The notes under the pieces: generated by a model
Databases searched by the model: none
Told to the model about the DNA's origin: nothing
What the model saw: the letters and a program-made list of their open reading frames with translations, nothing else
Program-made: the position numbers and the translations under genes
Source of the DNA: Punica granatum
Taxonomy: Eukaryota > Streptophyta > Magnoliopsida > Myrtales > Lythraceae
Direction of reading: 5' to 3'
Length of the DNA: 64,000 bases
Assembly (NCBI RefSeq): GCF_007655135.1
Contig: NC_045127.1
Span: 26,516,199-26,580,198 of the forward strand
Part shown: positions 34,085-47,327 of the stretch, one piece after another
Layout: each line of letters opens with the position of its first letter
Numbering within the stretch: position 1 is the stretch's first letter

Positions 34085-37000
34085 GAACTTGCGGTGCAAG
34101 AGAGTAAACTCGCACGGTTAGCAGACCCCTCAAGGTTGCAGGAGGCACGAGGGAGGTGGCTCGGCGAACTTGAGGTGCAAGAAATTAAACTCTCACCGAT
34201 TAAGAAGCAGCGAGGTTGCAGGAGCCACAAGCGAGTGGCTCGGCGATGCGGTGCAGGAAAGTATACTCGGACGGGCTAGCAGACCCGGCAAGGTTGTAAA
34301 ATGCAGGAGCGGGTTGGCTCGGCGAACTTGCGGTGCAAGAAAGTAGCTCGCACAGGTTAGCAGACCGGGCAAGGTTGCAAGAGGCACGAGTGAGTGCTCG
34401 GCGAACTTGCGTGCAAGAAAGCTACCTCGCACTACGCCACAGAATAGCAAACCCGCAAGGTTCCAAGGGCACGAGCAGGTCTCGGCGAACTGCGGTGCAG
34501 GAAGGTTAGCTAAAACGGGTTAGCAGACCCGGCAAGGTTTCAAGAGGCACGAGCGAGGTTGCCCGGCGAACATGCGGTGTAGAAAGTTAGGTCGAACGTG
34601 TTAGCAGACCCGGCAAGGTTTGCACAGAGGATCGAGCTAGTGGCTCGGCGAACTTGCGGTGCACGAAAGTAAACTCGCACGGGTTAGCACCCCGCAAGGT
34701 TGCAGGAGGCACGAACGAGGTTGCTCGGCGAACATGCGGTGCAAGAAATTAAATTCGCACACGGGTTAGCAGACCCAGCAAGGTTGCAAGAGGCACGAAC
34801 GAGGTGGCTGGCGAATTGCGTGCAGGAAGTAATCTCGCACGGGCTAGCAGACCCGGCAGGGTTGCAAGAGGCACGAGCGAGGTGGCTCGGCGAACATGCG
34901 GTGCAGGAAAGTACGCTCGCACGAGTTAGCAGACCGGGCAAGGTTGCAAGAGGCACGAGCGAGGTGGCTCGGCGAATTGCGAAGCAGGAAAGTATACTCG
35001 GACGGGCTAGCAGACCCGGCAAGGTTGCAAGAGGCACGAGCGAGGTTGCTCGGCGAACTTGCTGTGCAAGAAATTAAACTCGCACGGGTTAGCAGACCCA
35101 GCAAGGTTGCAAGAGGCACGAGCGAGGTCGCCTGGCGAACTTGCGGCGCAAGAAATTAAACTCGCATCTGTTAGCAGACCCGCCAAGGTTGCAAGAGGCA
35201 CGAGCGAGCTGGCTTGGCAAACTTGCGGTGCAAGAAAGCTACCTCGCACGGATTAGCAAACCCGGCAAGTTCCAAGAGGCACAGCGAGGTGGCTCGGCGA
35301 ACCTGCGGGCAGGAAGGTTAGCCCGAACGGGTTAGCAGACCCGGCAAGTTGCAAAGGGCACGAGCGAGGTGGTTCGGCGAACATTGCGGTCATGAAGTTA
35401 GGTCGAACGGGTTAGCAGACCCGGCAAGGTTGCCAGAGGATCGAGAGAGGTGGCTCGGCGAACTTGCGGTGCACGAAAGGAAACTCGCACGGGTTAGCAG
35501 ACCCCGCAAGGTTTGCAGGAGGCACGAGCGAGGTTGCCCCGGCGAACTTGCTGCGCAAGAAATTAAACTCGCATCGTTAGCCGAGCCAGCAAGGTTGCAA
35601 GAGGCACGAGCGAGGTGGCTCGGCGAATTGCGAAGCAGGAAAGTATACTCGGACGGGCTAGCAGACCCGGCAAGGTTGCAAGAGGCACGAGCGAGGTGGC
35701 TCGGCGAACTTGCGGTGCAAGAAAGTAAGCTCGCACAAGTTAGCAGCCGGGCAAGGTTGCAAGAGGCACGAGGGAGGTGGCTCGGCAGACTTGCGGTGCA
35801 AGAAAGCAACCTCGCACAGCTTCAGACACAGCGAGGTCAAAGAGCCACGAGCGAGGTGGCTCGCCGAACTTGCGGTGCTGGAAAGTAATCTCGCACGGGT
35901 TAGCAGACCCGATAGGGTTCCAAGAGGCACGAACGAGGTTCTTGAACTTGCGGTGCAGGAAAGTAAACTCGCACGGGTTACCAGACCCGGCATGGTTGCA
36001 GAGGACGAACGAGGTGGTAGGCGAACTTGCGGAGGTCTGCAAGGTTGCAAGGCACTAGCGAGGTCGCTCGGCGAACTTGCGGTATAAGAAGTAAACTCGC
36101 ACGGGTTAATAGACCCCGCAAGGTTGCAGGAGGCACGAGCGAGGTTGCTCGGCGAACTTGCGGTGCAAGAGAGTAAACTCGCACGGGTTAGCAGACCCCT
36201 CAAGGTTGCAGGAGGCACGAGGGAGGTGGCTCGGCGAACTTGAGGTGCAAGAAATTAAACTCTCACCGATTAGCAGAGCAAGCGAGGTTGCAGGAGCCAC
36301 GAGCGAGGTGGCTCGGCGAATTGCGGTGCAGGAAAGTATACTCGGACGGGCTAGCAGACCCGGCAAGGTTGTAAAATGCAGGAGCGGGTTGGCTCGGCGA
36401 ACTTGCGGTGCAAGAAAGTAAGCTCGCACAGGTTAGCAGACCGGGCAAGGTTGCAAGAGGCACGAGTGAGGTGGCTCGCGAACTTGCGGTGCAAGAAAGC
36501 TACCTCGCACGGAATAGCAAACCCGGCAAGGTTTCCAAGAGGCACGAGCGAGGTGGCTCGGCGAACCTGCGGTGCAGGAAGGTTAGCTAGACGGGTTAGC
36601 AGACCCGGCAAGGTTGCAAGAGGCACGAGCGAGGTTGCCCGGCGAACATGCGGTGTAAGAAAGTTAGGTCGAACGGGTTAGCAGACCCGGCAAGGTTGCA
36701 AGAGGATCGAGCGAGGTGGCTCGGCGAACTTGCGGTGCACGAAAGTAAACTCGCACGGGTTAGCAGACCCCGCAAGGTTGCAGGAGGCACGAACGAGGTT
36801 GCTCGGCGAACATGCGGTGCAAGAAATTAAATTCGCACGGGTTAGCAGACCCAGCAAGGTTGCAAGAGGCACGAACGAGGTGGTTGGCGAATTGCGGTGC
36901 AGGAAAGTAATCTCGCACGGGCTAGCAGACCCGGCAGGGTTGCAAGAGGCACGAGCGAGGTGGCTCGGCTCGGCGAACATGCGGTGCAGGAAAGTACGCT

Positions 37001-37594
37001 CGCACGATTTAGCAGACCGGGCAAGGTTGCAAGAGGCACGAGCGAGGTGGCTCGGCGAATTGCGAAGCAGGAAGTATACTCGACGGGCTAGCAGACCCGC
37101 AAGGTTGCAAGAGGCACGAGCGAGGGGCTCGGCGAACTGCTGCGGTGCAAGAAAAGAAAGTAAGCTCGCACAAGTTAGCAGACCGGGCAAGGTTGCAAGA
37201 GGCACGAGGGAGGTGGCTCGGCGAACTTGCGGTGCAAGAAAGCAACCTCGCACAGCTTAGCTGACACAGCGAGGTTCCAAGAGGCACGAGCGAGGTGGCT
37301 CGCCGAACTTGCTGTGCTGGAAAGTAATCTCGCACGGGTTAGCAGACCCGATAGGGTTCCAAGAGGCACGAACGAGATGGTTCTTGAACTTGCGGTGCAG
37401 GAAAGTAAACTCGCACGGGTTACCAGACCCGGCATGGTTGCAAGAGGCACGAACGAGGTGGGTAGGCGAACTTGCGGAGGTCTGCAAGGAGGCACGAGCG
37501 AGGTCGCTCGGCGAACTTGCGGTGTAAGAAAGTAAACTCGCACGGGTTAGTAGACCCGGCAAGGTTGAAGGAGGCACGAGCGAGGTTGCTCGGC
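34085..37594. repeat. Indel-rich mosaic of HOR-A and mixed-block monomers
   Basis: Monomers from the mixed block (CTCTCACCGATTAG, GGTTGTAAAATGCAGGAG) are joined to HOR-A runs. A direct copy relationship starts at 34,085 and 36,154 (offset 2,069). Slot-14 monomers are at 36,023 (52-bp form with indels) and 37,468 (45-bp form). Indels are dense; the largest oddity is about ten extra bases (TACGCCACAG) near 34,433. No coding sequence is visible. Confidence 0.8.
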
Positions 37595-39115
37595 GAACTT
37601 GCGGGGCAAGAAATTAAACTCGCACGGGTTTGCTGACCCAGCAAGGTTGCAAGAGGCACGAGCGAGGTCGCCTGGCGAACTTGCGGCGCAAGAAATTAAA
37701 CTCGCATCTGTTAGCAGACCCGCCAAGGTTGCAAGAGGCAGGAGCGAGGTGGCTCGGCGAACTTACGGTGCAAGAAAGTAAGCTCGCACAGGTTAGCAGA
37801 CCGGGCAAGGTTGCAAGAGGCACGAGCGAGCTGGCTCGGCAACTTGCGGTGCAAGAAAGCTACCTCGCACGATTAGCAAACCCGGCAAGGTTCCAAGAGG
37901 CACGAGCGAGGTGGCTCGGCGAACCTGCGGTGCAGGAAGGTTAGCTCGAACGGGTTAGCAGACCCGGCAAGGTTGCAAGAGGCACGAGCGAGGTTGCCCG
38001 GCGAACATGCGGTGCATGAAAGTTAGGTCGAACGGGTTAGCAGACCCCGCAAGGTTGCAGGAGGCACGAGCGAGGTTGCCCGGCGAACTTGCTGCGCAAG
38101 AAATTAAACTCGCATCGGTTAGCCGAGCCAGCAAGGTTGCAAGAGGCACGAGCGAGGTGGCTCGGCGAATTGCGAAGCAGGAAAGTATACTCGGACGGGC
38201 TAGCAAACCCGGCAAGGTTGCAAGAGGCACGAGCGAGGTGGCTCGGCGAACTTGCGGTGCAAGAAAGTAAGCTCGCACAAGTTAGCAGGCCGGGCAAGGT
38301 TGCAAGAGGCACGAGGGAGGTGGCTCGGCGAACTTGCGGTGCAAGAAAGCAACCTCGCACAGCTTAGCAGACACAGCGAGGTTCCAAGAGCCACGAGCGA
38401 GGTGGCTCGCCGAACTTGCGGTGCTGGAAAGTAATCTCGCACGGGTTAGCAGACCCGATAGGGTTCCAAGAGGCACGAACGAGATGGCTCTTGAACTTGC
38501 GGTGCAGGAAAGTAAACTCGCACGGGTTACCAGACCCGGCATGGTTGCAAGAGGCACGAACGAGGTGGGTAGGCGAACTTGCGGAGGTCTGCAAGGTTGC
38601 AAGAGGCACGAGCGAGGTCGCTCGGCGAACTTGCGGTGTAAGAAAGTAAACTCGCACGGGTTAATAGACCCCGCAAGGTTGCAGGAGGCACGAGCGAGGT
38701 TGCTCGGCGAACTTGCGGTGCAAGAAATTAAACTCTCACCGATTAGCAGAGCAAGCGAGGTTGCAGGAGCCACGAGCGAGGTGGCTCGGCGAATTGCGGT
38801 GCAGGAAAGTATACTCGGACTGGCTAGCAGACCCGGCAGGTTGTAAAATGCAGGAGCGGGTTGGCTCGGCGAACTGCGGTGCAAGAAAGTAAGCTCGCAC
38901 AGGTTAGCAGACCGGGCAAGGTTGCAAGAGGCACGAGGGAGGTGGCTCGGCGAACTTGCGGTGCAAGAAAGCTACCTCGCACGGAATAGCAAACCCGGCA
39001 AGGTTCCAAGAGGCACGAGCGAGGTGGCTCGGCGAACCTGCGGTGCAGGAAGGTTAGCTAGAACGGGTTAGCAGACCCGGCAAGGTTGCAGGAGGCACGA
39101 GCGAGGTTGCTCGGC
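37595..39115. repeat. 19-monomer HOR unit, copy 1 (1,521 bp)
   Basis: HOR-A slots 1-15 (slots 6 and 7 fused into one hybrid monomer) followed by five monomers of mixed-block type: ACTCTCACCGATTAG, GGTTGTAAAATGCAGG (81 bp), CACAGGTTAG, CGGAATAGCAAACC and GCTAGAACGGG. The expected length, 19 x 82 minus 33, is 1,525 and fits. Slot 14 is at 38,575. Confidence 0.9.
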
Positions 39116-40542
39116 GAACTTGCGGGGCAAGAAATTAAACTCGCACGGGTTTGCTGACCCAGCAAGGTTGCAAGAGGCACGAGCGAGGTCGCCTGGCAAC
39201 TTGCGGCGCAAGAAATTAAACTCGCATCTGTTAGCAGACCCGCCAAGGTTGCAAGAGGCAGGAGCGAGGTGGCTCGGCGAACTTACGGTGCAAGAAGTAG
39301 CTCGCACAGGTTAGCAGACCGGCAAGGTTGCAAGAGGCACGAGCGAGCTGGCTCGGCAAACTTGCGGTGCAGAAAGCTACCTCGCACGGATTAGCAAACC
39401 CGGCAAGGTTCCAAGAGGCACGAGCGAGGTGGCTCGGCGAACCTGCGGTGCAGGAAGGTTAGCTCGAACGGGTTAGCAGACCCGGCAAGGTTGCAAGAGG
39501 CACGAGCGAGGTTGCCCGGCGAACAGCGGTGCATGAAAGTTAGGTCGAACGGGTTAGCAGACCCCGCAAGGTTGCAGGAGGCACGAGCGAGGTTGCCCGG
39601 CGAACTTGCTGCGCAAGAAATAACTCGCATCGGTTAGCGAGCCAGCAAGGTTGCAAGAGGCACGAGCGAGGTGGCTCGGCGAATTGCGAAGCAGAAAGTA
39701 CTCGGACGGCTAGCAAACCCGGCAAGGTTGCAAGAGGCACGAGCGAGGTGGCTCGGCGAACTTGCGGTGCAAGAAAGCAACCTCGCACAGCTTAGCAGAC
39801 ACAGCGAGGTTCCAAGAGCCACGAGCGAGGTGGCTCGCCGAACTTGCGGTGCTGGAAAGTAATCTCGCACGGGTTAGCAGACCCGATAGGGTTCCAAGAG
39901 GCACGAACGAGATGGCTCTTGAACTTGCGGTGCAGGAAAGTAAACTCGCACGGGTTACCAGACCCGGCATGGTTGCAAGAGGCACGAACGAGTGGGTAGG
40001 CGAACTTGCGGAGGTCTGCAAGGTTGCAAGAGGCACGAGCGAGGTCGCTCGGCGAACTTGCGGTGTAAGAAAGTAAACTCGCACGGGTTAATAGACCCCG
40101 CAGGTTGCAGGAGGCACGAGCGAGGTTGCTCGGCGAACTTGCGGTGCAAGAAATTAACTCTCACCGATTAGCAGAGCAAGCGAGGTTGCAGGAGCCACGA
40201 GCGAGGTGGCTCGGCGAATTGCGGTGCAGGAAAGTATACTCGGACTGGCTAGCAGACCCGGCAAGGTTGTAAAATGCAGGAGCGGGTTGGCTCGGCGAAC
40301 TTGCGGTGCAAGAAAGTAAGCTCGCACAGGTTAGCAGACCGGGCAAGGTTGCAAGAGGCACGAGGGAGGTGGCTCGGCGAACTTGCGGTGCAAGAAAGCT
40401 ACCTCGCACGGAATAGCAAACCCGGCAAGGTTCCAAGAGGCACGAGCGAGGTGGCTCGGCGAACCTGCGGTGCAGGAAGGTTAGCTAGAACGGGTTAGCA
40501 GACCCGGCAAGGTTGCAGGAGGCACGAGCGAGGTTGCTCGGC
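39116..40542. repeat. 19-monomer HOR unit, copy 2, one monomer lost and indel-rich (1,427 bp)
   Basis: Same order as the flanking copies except that slot 10 is missing: slot 9 runs into slot 11 through a hybrid near 39,717-39,775. The remaining shortfall of about 16 bp is single-base deletions (for example near 39,297, 39,527, 39,619 and 39,695) at positions intact in copies 1 and 3. Confidence 0.87.
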
Positions 40543-42067
40543 GAACTTGCGGGGCAAGAAATTAAACTCGCACGGGTTTGCTGACCCAGCAAGGTTGCAA
40601 GAGGCACGAGCGAGGTCGCCTGGCGAACTTGCGGCGCAAGAAATTAAACTCGCATCTGTTAGCAGACCCGCCAAGGTTGCAAGAGGCAGGAGCGAGGTGG
40701 CTCGGCGAACTTACGGTGCAAGAAAGTAAGCTCGCACAGGTTAGCAGACCGGGCAAGGTTGCAAGAGGCACGAGCGAGCTGGCTCGGCAAACTTGCGGTG
40801 CAAGAAAGCTACCTCGCACGGATTAGCAAACCCGGCAAGGTTCCAAGAGGCACGAGCGAGGTGGCTCGGCGAACCTGCGGTGCAGGAAGGTTAGCTCGAA
40901 CGGGTTAGCAGACCCGGCAAGGTTGCAAGAGGCACGAGCGAGGTTGCCCGGCGAACATGCGGTGCATGAAAGTTAGGTCGAACGGGTTAGCAGACCCCGC
41001 AAGGTTGCAGGAGGCACGAGCGAGGTTGCCCGGCGAACTTGCTGCGCAAGAAATTAAACTCGCATCGGTTAGCCGAGCCCGCAAGGTTGCAAGAGGCACG
41101 AGCGAGGTGGCTCGGCGAATTGCGAAGCAGGAAAGTATACTCGGACGGGTTAGCAAACCCGGCAAGGTTGCAAGAGGCACGAGCGAGGTGGCTCGGCGAA
41201 CTTGCGGTGCAAGAAAGTAAGCTCGCACAAGTTAGCAGGCCGGGCAAGGTTGCAAGAGGCACGAGGGAGGTGGCTCGGCGAACTTGCGGTGCAAGAAAGC
41301 AACCTCGCACAGCTTAGCAGACACAGCGAGGTTCCAAGAGCCACGAGCGAGGTGGCTCGCCGAACTTGCGGTGCTGGAAAGTAATCTCGCACGGGTTAGC
41401 AGACCCGATAGGGTTCCAAGAGGCACGAACGAGATGGTTCTTGAACTTGCGGTGCAGGAAAGTAAACTCGCACGGGTTACCAGACCCGGCATGGTTGCAA
41501 GAGGCACGAACGAGGTGGGTAGGCGAACTTGCGGAGGTCTGCAAGGTTGCAAGAGGCACGACCGAGGTCGCTCGGCGAACTTGCGGTGTAAGAAAGTAAA
41601 CTCGCACGGGTTAATAGACCCCGCAAGGTTGCAGGAGGCACAAGCGAGGTTGCTCGGCGAACTTGCGGTGCAAGAAATTAAACTCTCACCGATTAGCAGA
41701 GCAAGCGAGGTTGCAGGAGCCACGAGCGAGGTGGCTCGGCGAATTGCGGTGCAGGAAAGTATACTCGGACTGGCTAGCAGACCCGGCAAGGTTGTAAAAT
41801 GCAGGAGCGGGTTGGCTCGGCGAACTTGCGGTGCAAGAAAGTAAGCTCGCACAGGTTAGCAGACCGGGCAAGGTTGCAAGAGGCACGAGGGAGGTGGCTC
41901 GGCGAACTTGCGGTGCAAGAAAGCTACCTCGCACGGAATAGCAAACCCGGCAAGGTTCCAAGAGGCACGAGCGAGGTGGCTCGGCGAACCTGCGGTGCAG
42001 GAAGGTTAGCTAGAACGGGTTAGCAGACCCGGCAAGGTTGCAAGAGGCACGAGCGAGGTTGCCCGGC
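40543..42067. repeat. 19-monomer HOR unit, copy 3 (1,525 bp)
   Basis: Intact copy in the expected order and length, slot 14 at 41,525. Its last monomer ends GGTTGCCCGGC rather than GGTTGCTCGGC and leads into HOR-B. Confidence 0.91.
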
Positions 42068-44409
42068 GAACATGCGGTGTAAGAAAGTTAGGTCGAACGG
42101 GTTAGCAGACCCGGCAAGGTTGCAAGAGGATCGAGCGAGGTGGCTCGGCGAACTTGCGGTGCACGAAAGTAAACTCGCACGGGTTAGCAGACCCCGCAAG
42201 GTTGCAGGAGGCACGAACGAGGTTGCTCGGTGAACATGCGGTGCAAAAAATTAAACTCGCACGGGTTAACAGACCCAGCAAGGTTGCAAGAGGCACGAAC
42301 GAGGTGGTTGGCGAATTGCGGTACAGGAAAGTAATCTCGCACGGGCTAGCAGACCCGGCAGGGTTGCAAGAGGCACGAGCGAGGTGGCTCGGCGAACTTG
42401 CGTTGCAGGAAAGTAAGCTCGCACGGGTTAGCAGACCCGGCAAGGTTGCAAGTGCCAGGAACGAGGTCGCTCGGAGAACTTACGGTCCAAGAAAGTATAC
42501 TCGCACGGGTTAGCAGACCCAGCAAGGTTGCAGGAGGCACGAGCGAGGTGGTTCGGAGAACTTGTGGTGCAGGAAAGTAAACTCGCACGGGTTAGCAGAC
42601 CCGGCAAGTCTGCAAGAGGCACGAACGAGGTAGTTCGAAGAACTTGCCATGCAAGAAAGTAAACTCGCACGGATTCGCGGACCCGGCAAGGTTGCAAGAG
42701 GCACGAGGGAGCTGGTTCGTCGAACTTGCGGCGCAGGAAAGTAAGCTCGCACGGGTTAGCAGACCCGACAAGGTTGCAAGAGGCACGAGCGAGGTGGCTC
42801 GGCGAACTTGTGGTGCAGGAAAGTAATCTTTCACGGGATAGCTGACTCGGCAATGTTGCTATAGGCACGAACGAGATGGCTCGACAAACTTGCGGTGCAG
42901 GAAAGTAAACTCGCACGAGTTAGCAGACTTGGCGAGTTTGCATGGGGCACGAGCGAGGTGGCTAGGCGAAATTGCAGTGTAAGAAAGTAAACTCACACGG
43001 ATTAGCAGACCCGGCAAGGTTGCAAGAGGAACGAGCGAGGTTGGTCGGCGAACTTGCGGTGCAAGAAAGTAAGCTCGCACATGTTAGCAGGCCGGGCAAG
43101 GTTGCAAGAGGCACGAGGGAGGTGGCTCGGCGAACTTGCGGTGCCAGAAAGCAACCTCGCACAGCTTAGCAGAAACAGCGAGGTTCCAAGAGGCACGAGC
43201 GAGGTGGCTCGCCGAACTTGCGGTGCTGGAAAGTAATCTCGCACGAGTTAGCAGACCCGATAGGGTTCCAAGAGGCACGAACGAGATGGTTCTTGAACTT
43301 GCGGTGCAGGAAAGTAAACTCGCACGGGTTACCAGACCCGGCATGGTTGCAAGAGGCACGAACGAGGTGGGTAGGCGAACTTGCGGAGGTCTGCAAGGTT
43401 GCAAGAGGCACGAGCGAGGTCGCTCGGCGAACTTGCGGTGTAAGAAAGTAAACTCGCACGGGTTAGTAGACCCCGCAAGGTTGCAGGAGGCACGAGCGAG
43501 GTTGCTCGCGAACTTGCGGTGCAAGAAATTCAACTCGCACGGGTTAGCAGACCCAGCAAGGTTGCAAGAGGCACGGGGCAGGTGGCTCGGTGAATTGCGG
43601 TGCAGGATAGTAAACTCGGACGGGCTTGCAGACCCGGCAAGGTTGCAAGAGGCAAGAGCGAGGTGGCTCGGCGAACTTGCGGTTCAAGAAAGTAAGCTCG
43701 CACGACTTAACAGACCCGGCAAGATTAAAAGGGGCACGAGCGAGGTGGCACGGCGAACTTGCGGTGGAAGAAAGTAAACTCGCACGGATTAGCAGACCCG
43801 GCAAGGTTGCAAGAGGCACGAGCGAGGTGGCTCGGCGAACTTGCGGAGCAAGAGAGTAAACTCGCACGGGTTAGCAGACCCCTCAAGGTTGCAGGAGGCA
43901 CGAGTGAGGTGGCTCGGCGAACTTGAGGTGCAAGAAAGTAAACTCGCACGGGTTAGCAGATCCCTCAAGGTTGCAGGAGGCACGAGCGAGGTTGCCCGGC
44001 GAACTTGCGGTGCATGAAATTAAACTCTCACCGATTAGCAGAGCAAGCGAGGTTGCAGGAGCCACGAGCGAGGTGGCTCGGCGAATTGCGGTGCAGGAAA
44101 GTATACTCGGACGGGCTAGCAGACCCGGCAAGGTTGTAAAATGCAGGAGCGGGTTGGCTCGGCGAACTTGCGGTGCAAGAAAGTAAGCTCGCACAGGTTA
44201 GCAGACCGGGCAAGGTTGCAAGAGGCACGAGTGAGGTGGCTCGGCGAACTTGCGGTGCAAGAAAGCTACCTCGCACGGAATAGCAAACCCGGCAAGGTTC
44301 CAAGAGGCACGAGCGAGGTGGCTCGGCGAACCTGCGGTGCAGGAAGGTTAGCTAGAACGGTTTAGCAGACCCGGCAACGTTGCAAGAGGCACGAGCGAGG
44401 TTCCCCGGC
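42068..44409. repeat. HOR-B unit 1 (2,342 bp)
   Basis: Starts with GAACATGCGGTGTAAG. It contains TTTCACGGGATAGCTGAC, CATGGGGCACGAG, HOR-A slots 10-15 (slot 14 at 43,377), GGGGCAGGTGG and GATTAAAAGGGGC monomers. Bases from about 42,510 match 44,934 onward at offset 2,424. It is shorter than unit 2 because blocks of monomers are absent. Confidence 0.85.
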
Positions 44410-47327
44410 GAACATGCGGTGTAAGAAAGTTAGGTCGAACGGGTTAGCAGACCCGGCAAGGTCGCAAGAGGATCGAGCGAGGTGGCTCGGCGAACTTGCG
44501 GTGCACGAAAGTAAACTCGCACGGGTTAGCAGACCCCGCAAGGTTGCAGGAGGCACGAACGAGGTTGCTCGGCGAACATGCGGTGCAAGAAATTAAATTT
44601 GCACGGGTTAGCAGACCCAGCAAGGTTGCAAGAGGCACGAACGAGGTGGTTGGCGAATTGCGGTGCAGGAAAGTAATCTCGCACGGGCTAGCAGACCCGG
44701 CAGGGTTGCAAGAGGCACGAGCGAGGTGGCTCGGCGAACATGCGGTGCAGGAAAGTACGCTCGCACGAGTTAGCAGACCGGGCAAGGTTGCATGAGGCAC
44801 GAGCGAGGTGGCTCGGCGAACTTGCGTTGCAGGAAAGTAAGCTCGCACGGGTTAGCAGACCCGGCAAGGTTGCAAGTGCCAGGAACGAGGTCGCTCGGAG
44901 AACTTACGGTCCAAGAAAGCATACTCGCACGGGTTAGCAGACCCAGCAAGGTTGCAGGAGGCACGAGCGAGGTGGTTCGGAGAACTTGTGGTACAGGAAA
45001 GTAAACTCGCACGGGTTAGCAGACCCGGCAAGTCTGCAAGAGGGACGAACGAGGTAGTTCGAAGAACTTGCCATGCAAGAAAGTAAACTCGCACGGATTC
45101 GCGGACCCGGCAAGGTTGCAAGAGGCACGAGGGAGGTGGCTCGTCGAACTTGCGGCGCAGGAAAGTAAGCTCGCACGGGTTAGCAGACCCGACAAGGTTG
45201 CAAGAGGCACGAGCGAGGTGGCTCGGCGAACTTGTGGTGCAGGAAAGTAATCTTTCACGGGATAGCTGACCCGGCAATGTTGCTATAGGAACGAACGAGA
45301 TGGCTCGACAAACTTGCGGTGCAGGAAAGTAAACTCGCACGAGTTAGCAGACTTGGCAAGTTTGCATGGGGCACGAGCGAGGTGGCTAGGCGAAATTGCA
45401 GTGTAAGAAAGTAAACTCACACGGATTAGCAGACCCGGCAAGGTTGCAAGAGGAACGAGCGAGGTTGGTCGGCGAACTTGCGGTGCAAGAAAGTAAGCTC
45501 GCACAAGTTAGCAGGCCGGGCAAGGTTGCAAGAGGCACGAGGGAGGTGGCTCGGCGAACTTGCGGTGCAAGAAAGCAACCTCGCACAGCTTAGCAGACAC
45601 AGCGAGGTTCGAAGAGGCACGAGAGAGGTGGCTCGCCGAACTTGCGGTGCTAGAAAGTAATCTCGCACGGGTTAGCAGACCCGATAGGGTTCCAAGAGGC
45701 ACGAACGAGATGGTTCTTGAACTTGCGGTGCAGGAAAGTAAACTCGCACGGGTTACCAGACCCGGCATGGTTGCAAGAGGCACGAACGAGGTGGGTAGGC
45801 GAACTTTGCGGAGGTCTGCAAGGTTGCAAGAGGCACGAGCGAGGTCGCTCGGCGAACTTGCGGTGTAAGAAAGTAAACTCGCACGGGTTAGTAGTCCCCG
45901 CAAGGTTGCAGGAGGCACGAGCGAGGTTGCTCGGCGAACTTGCGGTGCAAGAAATTCAACTCGCACGGGTTAGCAGACCCAGCAAGGTTGCAAGAGGCAC
46001 GGGGCAGGTGGCTCGGTGAATTGCGGTGCAGGATAGTAAACTCGGACGGGCTAGCAGACCCGGCAGGGTTGCAAGGGGCAAGAGCGAGGTGGCTCGGCGA
46101 ACTTGCGGTTCAAGAAAGTAAGCTCGCACGACTTAACAGACCCGGCAAGATTAAAAGGGGCACGAGCGAGGTGGCTCGGCGAACTTGCGGTGGAAGAAAG
46201 TAAACTCGCACGGGTTAGCAGACCCAGCAACATTGCAGGAGGCACGAGCGAGGTGGTTCGGCGAACTTGCGGTGTAGGAAATTAAACGCGCACGGGTAAG
46301 CAGACCCGACAAGTTTGCCAGAGGCACGAACGAGGTAGTTCGATGAACTTGCGATGCACGAAAGTAAACTCGCACGGATTAGCAGACCCGGCAATGTTGC
46401 AAGAGGCACGAGGGAGTAGGCTCGGCGAACTTGCGGCGCAAGAAAGTAAGCTTGCACGGGTTAGCATACCCGGCAAGGTTGCCAGAGGCATGAGCGAGGT
46501 AGGTCGGTGAACTTGTGGTGCAGGAAAATAATCTCTCACGGGATAGCTGACACTGCAAGGTTGCGAGAGGCACGAACGAGGTGGTTCGGCGAACTTGCGG
46601 TGCAGGAAAGTAACCTCCCACGGATTAGCAGACCCAGCAAACTTGCAAGGGGCACGAGCGAGGTGGCTAGGCGAAATTGCGGTGTAAGAAAGTAAACTCG
46701 CACGGATTAGTAGACCCGGCAAGGTTGCAAGAGGCACGAGCAAGGTGGCTCGGCGTACTTGCGGAGCAAGAGAGTAAACTCGCACGGGTTAGCAGACCCC
46801 TAAAGGTTGCAGGAGGCACGAGTGAGGTGGCTCGGCGAACTTGAGGTGCAAGAAAGTAAACTCGCACAGGTTAGCAGACCCCTCAAGGTTGCAGGAGGCA
46901 CGAGCGAGGTTTCTCGGCGAACTTGCGGTGCAAGAAATTAAACTCTCACCGATTAGCAGAGGAAGCGAGGTTGCAGGAGCCACGAGCGAGGTGGCTCGGC
47001 GAATTGCGGTGCAGGCAAGTATACTCGGACGGGCTAGCAGACCCGGCAAGGTTGTAAAATGCAGGAGCGGGTTGGCTCGGCGAACTTGCGGTGCAAGAAA
47101 GTAAGCTCGCACAGGTTAGCAGACCGGGCAAGGTTGCAAGAGGCACGAGTGAGGTGGCTCGGCGAACTTGCGGTGCAAGAAAGCTACCTCGCACGAAATA
47201 GCAAGCCCGGCAAGGTTCCAAGAGGCACGAGCGAGGTGGCTCGGCGAACCTGCGGTGCAGGAAGGTTAGCTCGAACGGGTTAGCAGACCCGGCAAGGTTG
47301 CAAGAGGCACGAGCGAGGTTGCTCGGC
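44410..47327. repeat. HOR-B unit 2 (2,918 bp)
   Basis: Longest HOR-B copy, slot 14 at 45,801 (with an extra T in GAACTTTGCGG). It shares the GAGGTTCGAAGAGGC variant of slot 11 with unit 3. Matches unit 3 at offset 2,754-2,756 over most of its length. Confidence 0.86.
45340..45355. other. Dyad 2, A-T variant
   Basis: Arms CGAGT and ACTTG flank TAGCAG. The G33/C44 pair of the consensus is A/T here, and the pair at 32/45 becomes G/T. The same form recurs near 1,906, 42,910, 48,093 and 50,930. Confidence 0.75.

Noticed and set aside
34430..34445. Ten-base insertion TACGCCACAG as a target-site duplication or mobile element trace
   Set aside because: It sits in the noisiest stretch, has no flanking direct repeats and no element attached.
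27950..40160. Reading the indel-rich part as decayed coding sequence
   Set aside because: The sequence there is the same satellite with the same slot order; only small indels differ.
45598..45620. tRNA or Pol III B-box-like GGTTCGAAGAGGC
   Set aside because: Occurs only in a few slot-11 copies as a point variant of GGTTCCAAGAGGC. No convincing A box or cloverleaf was found.
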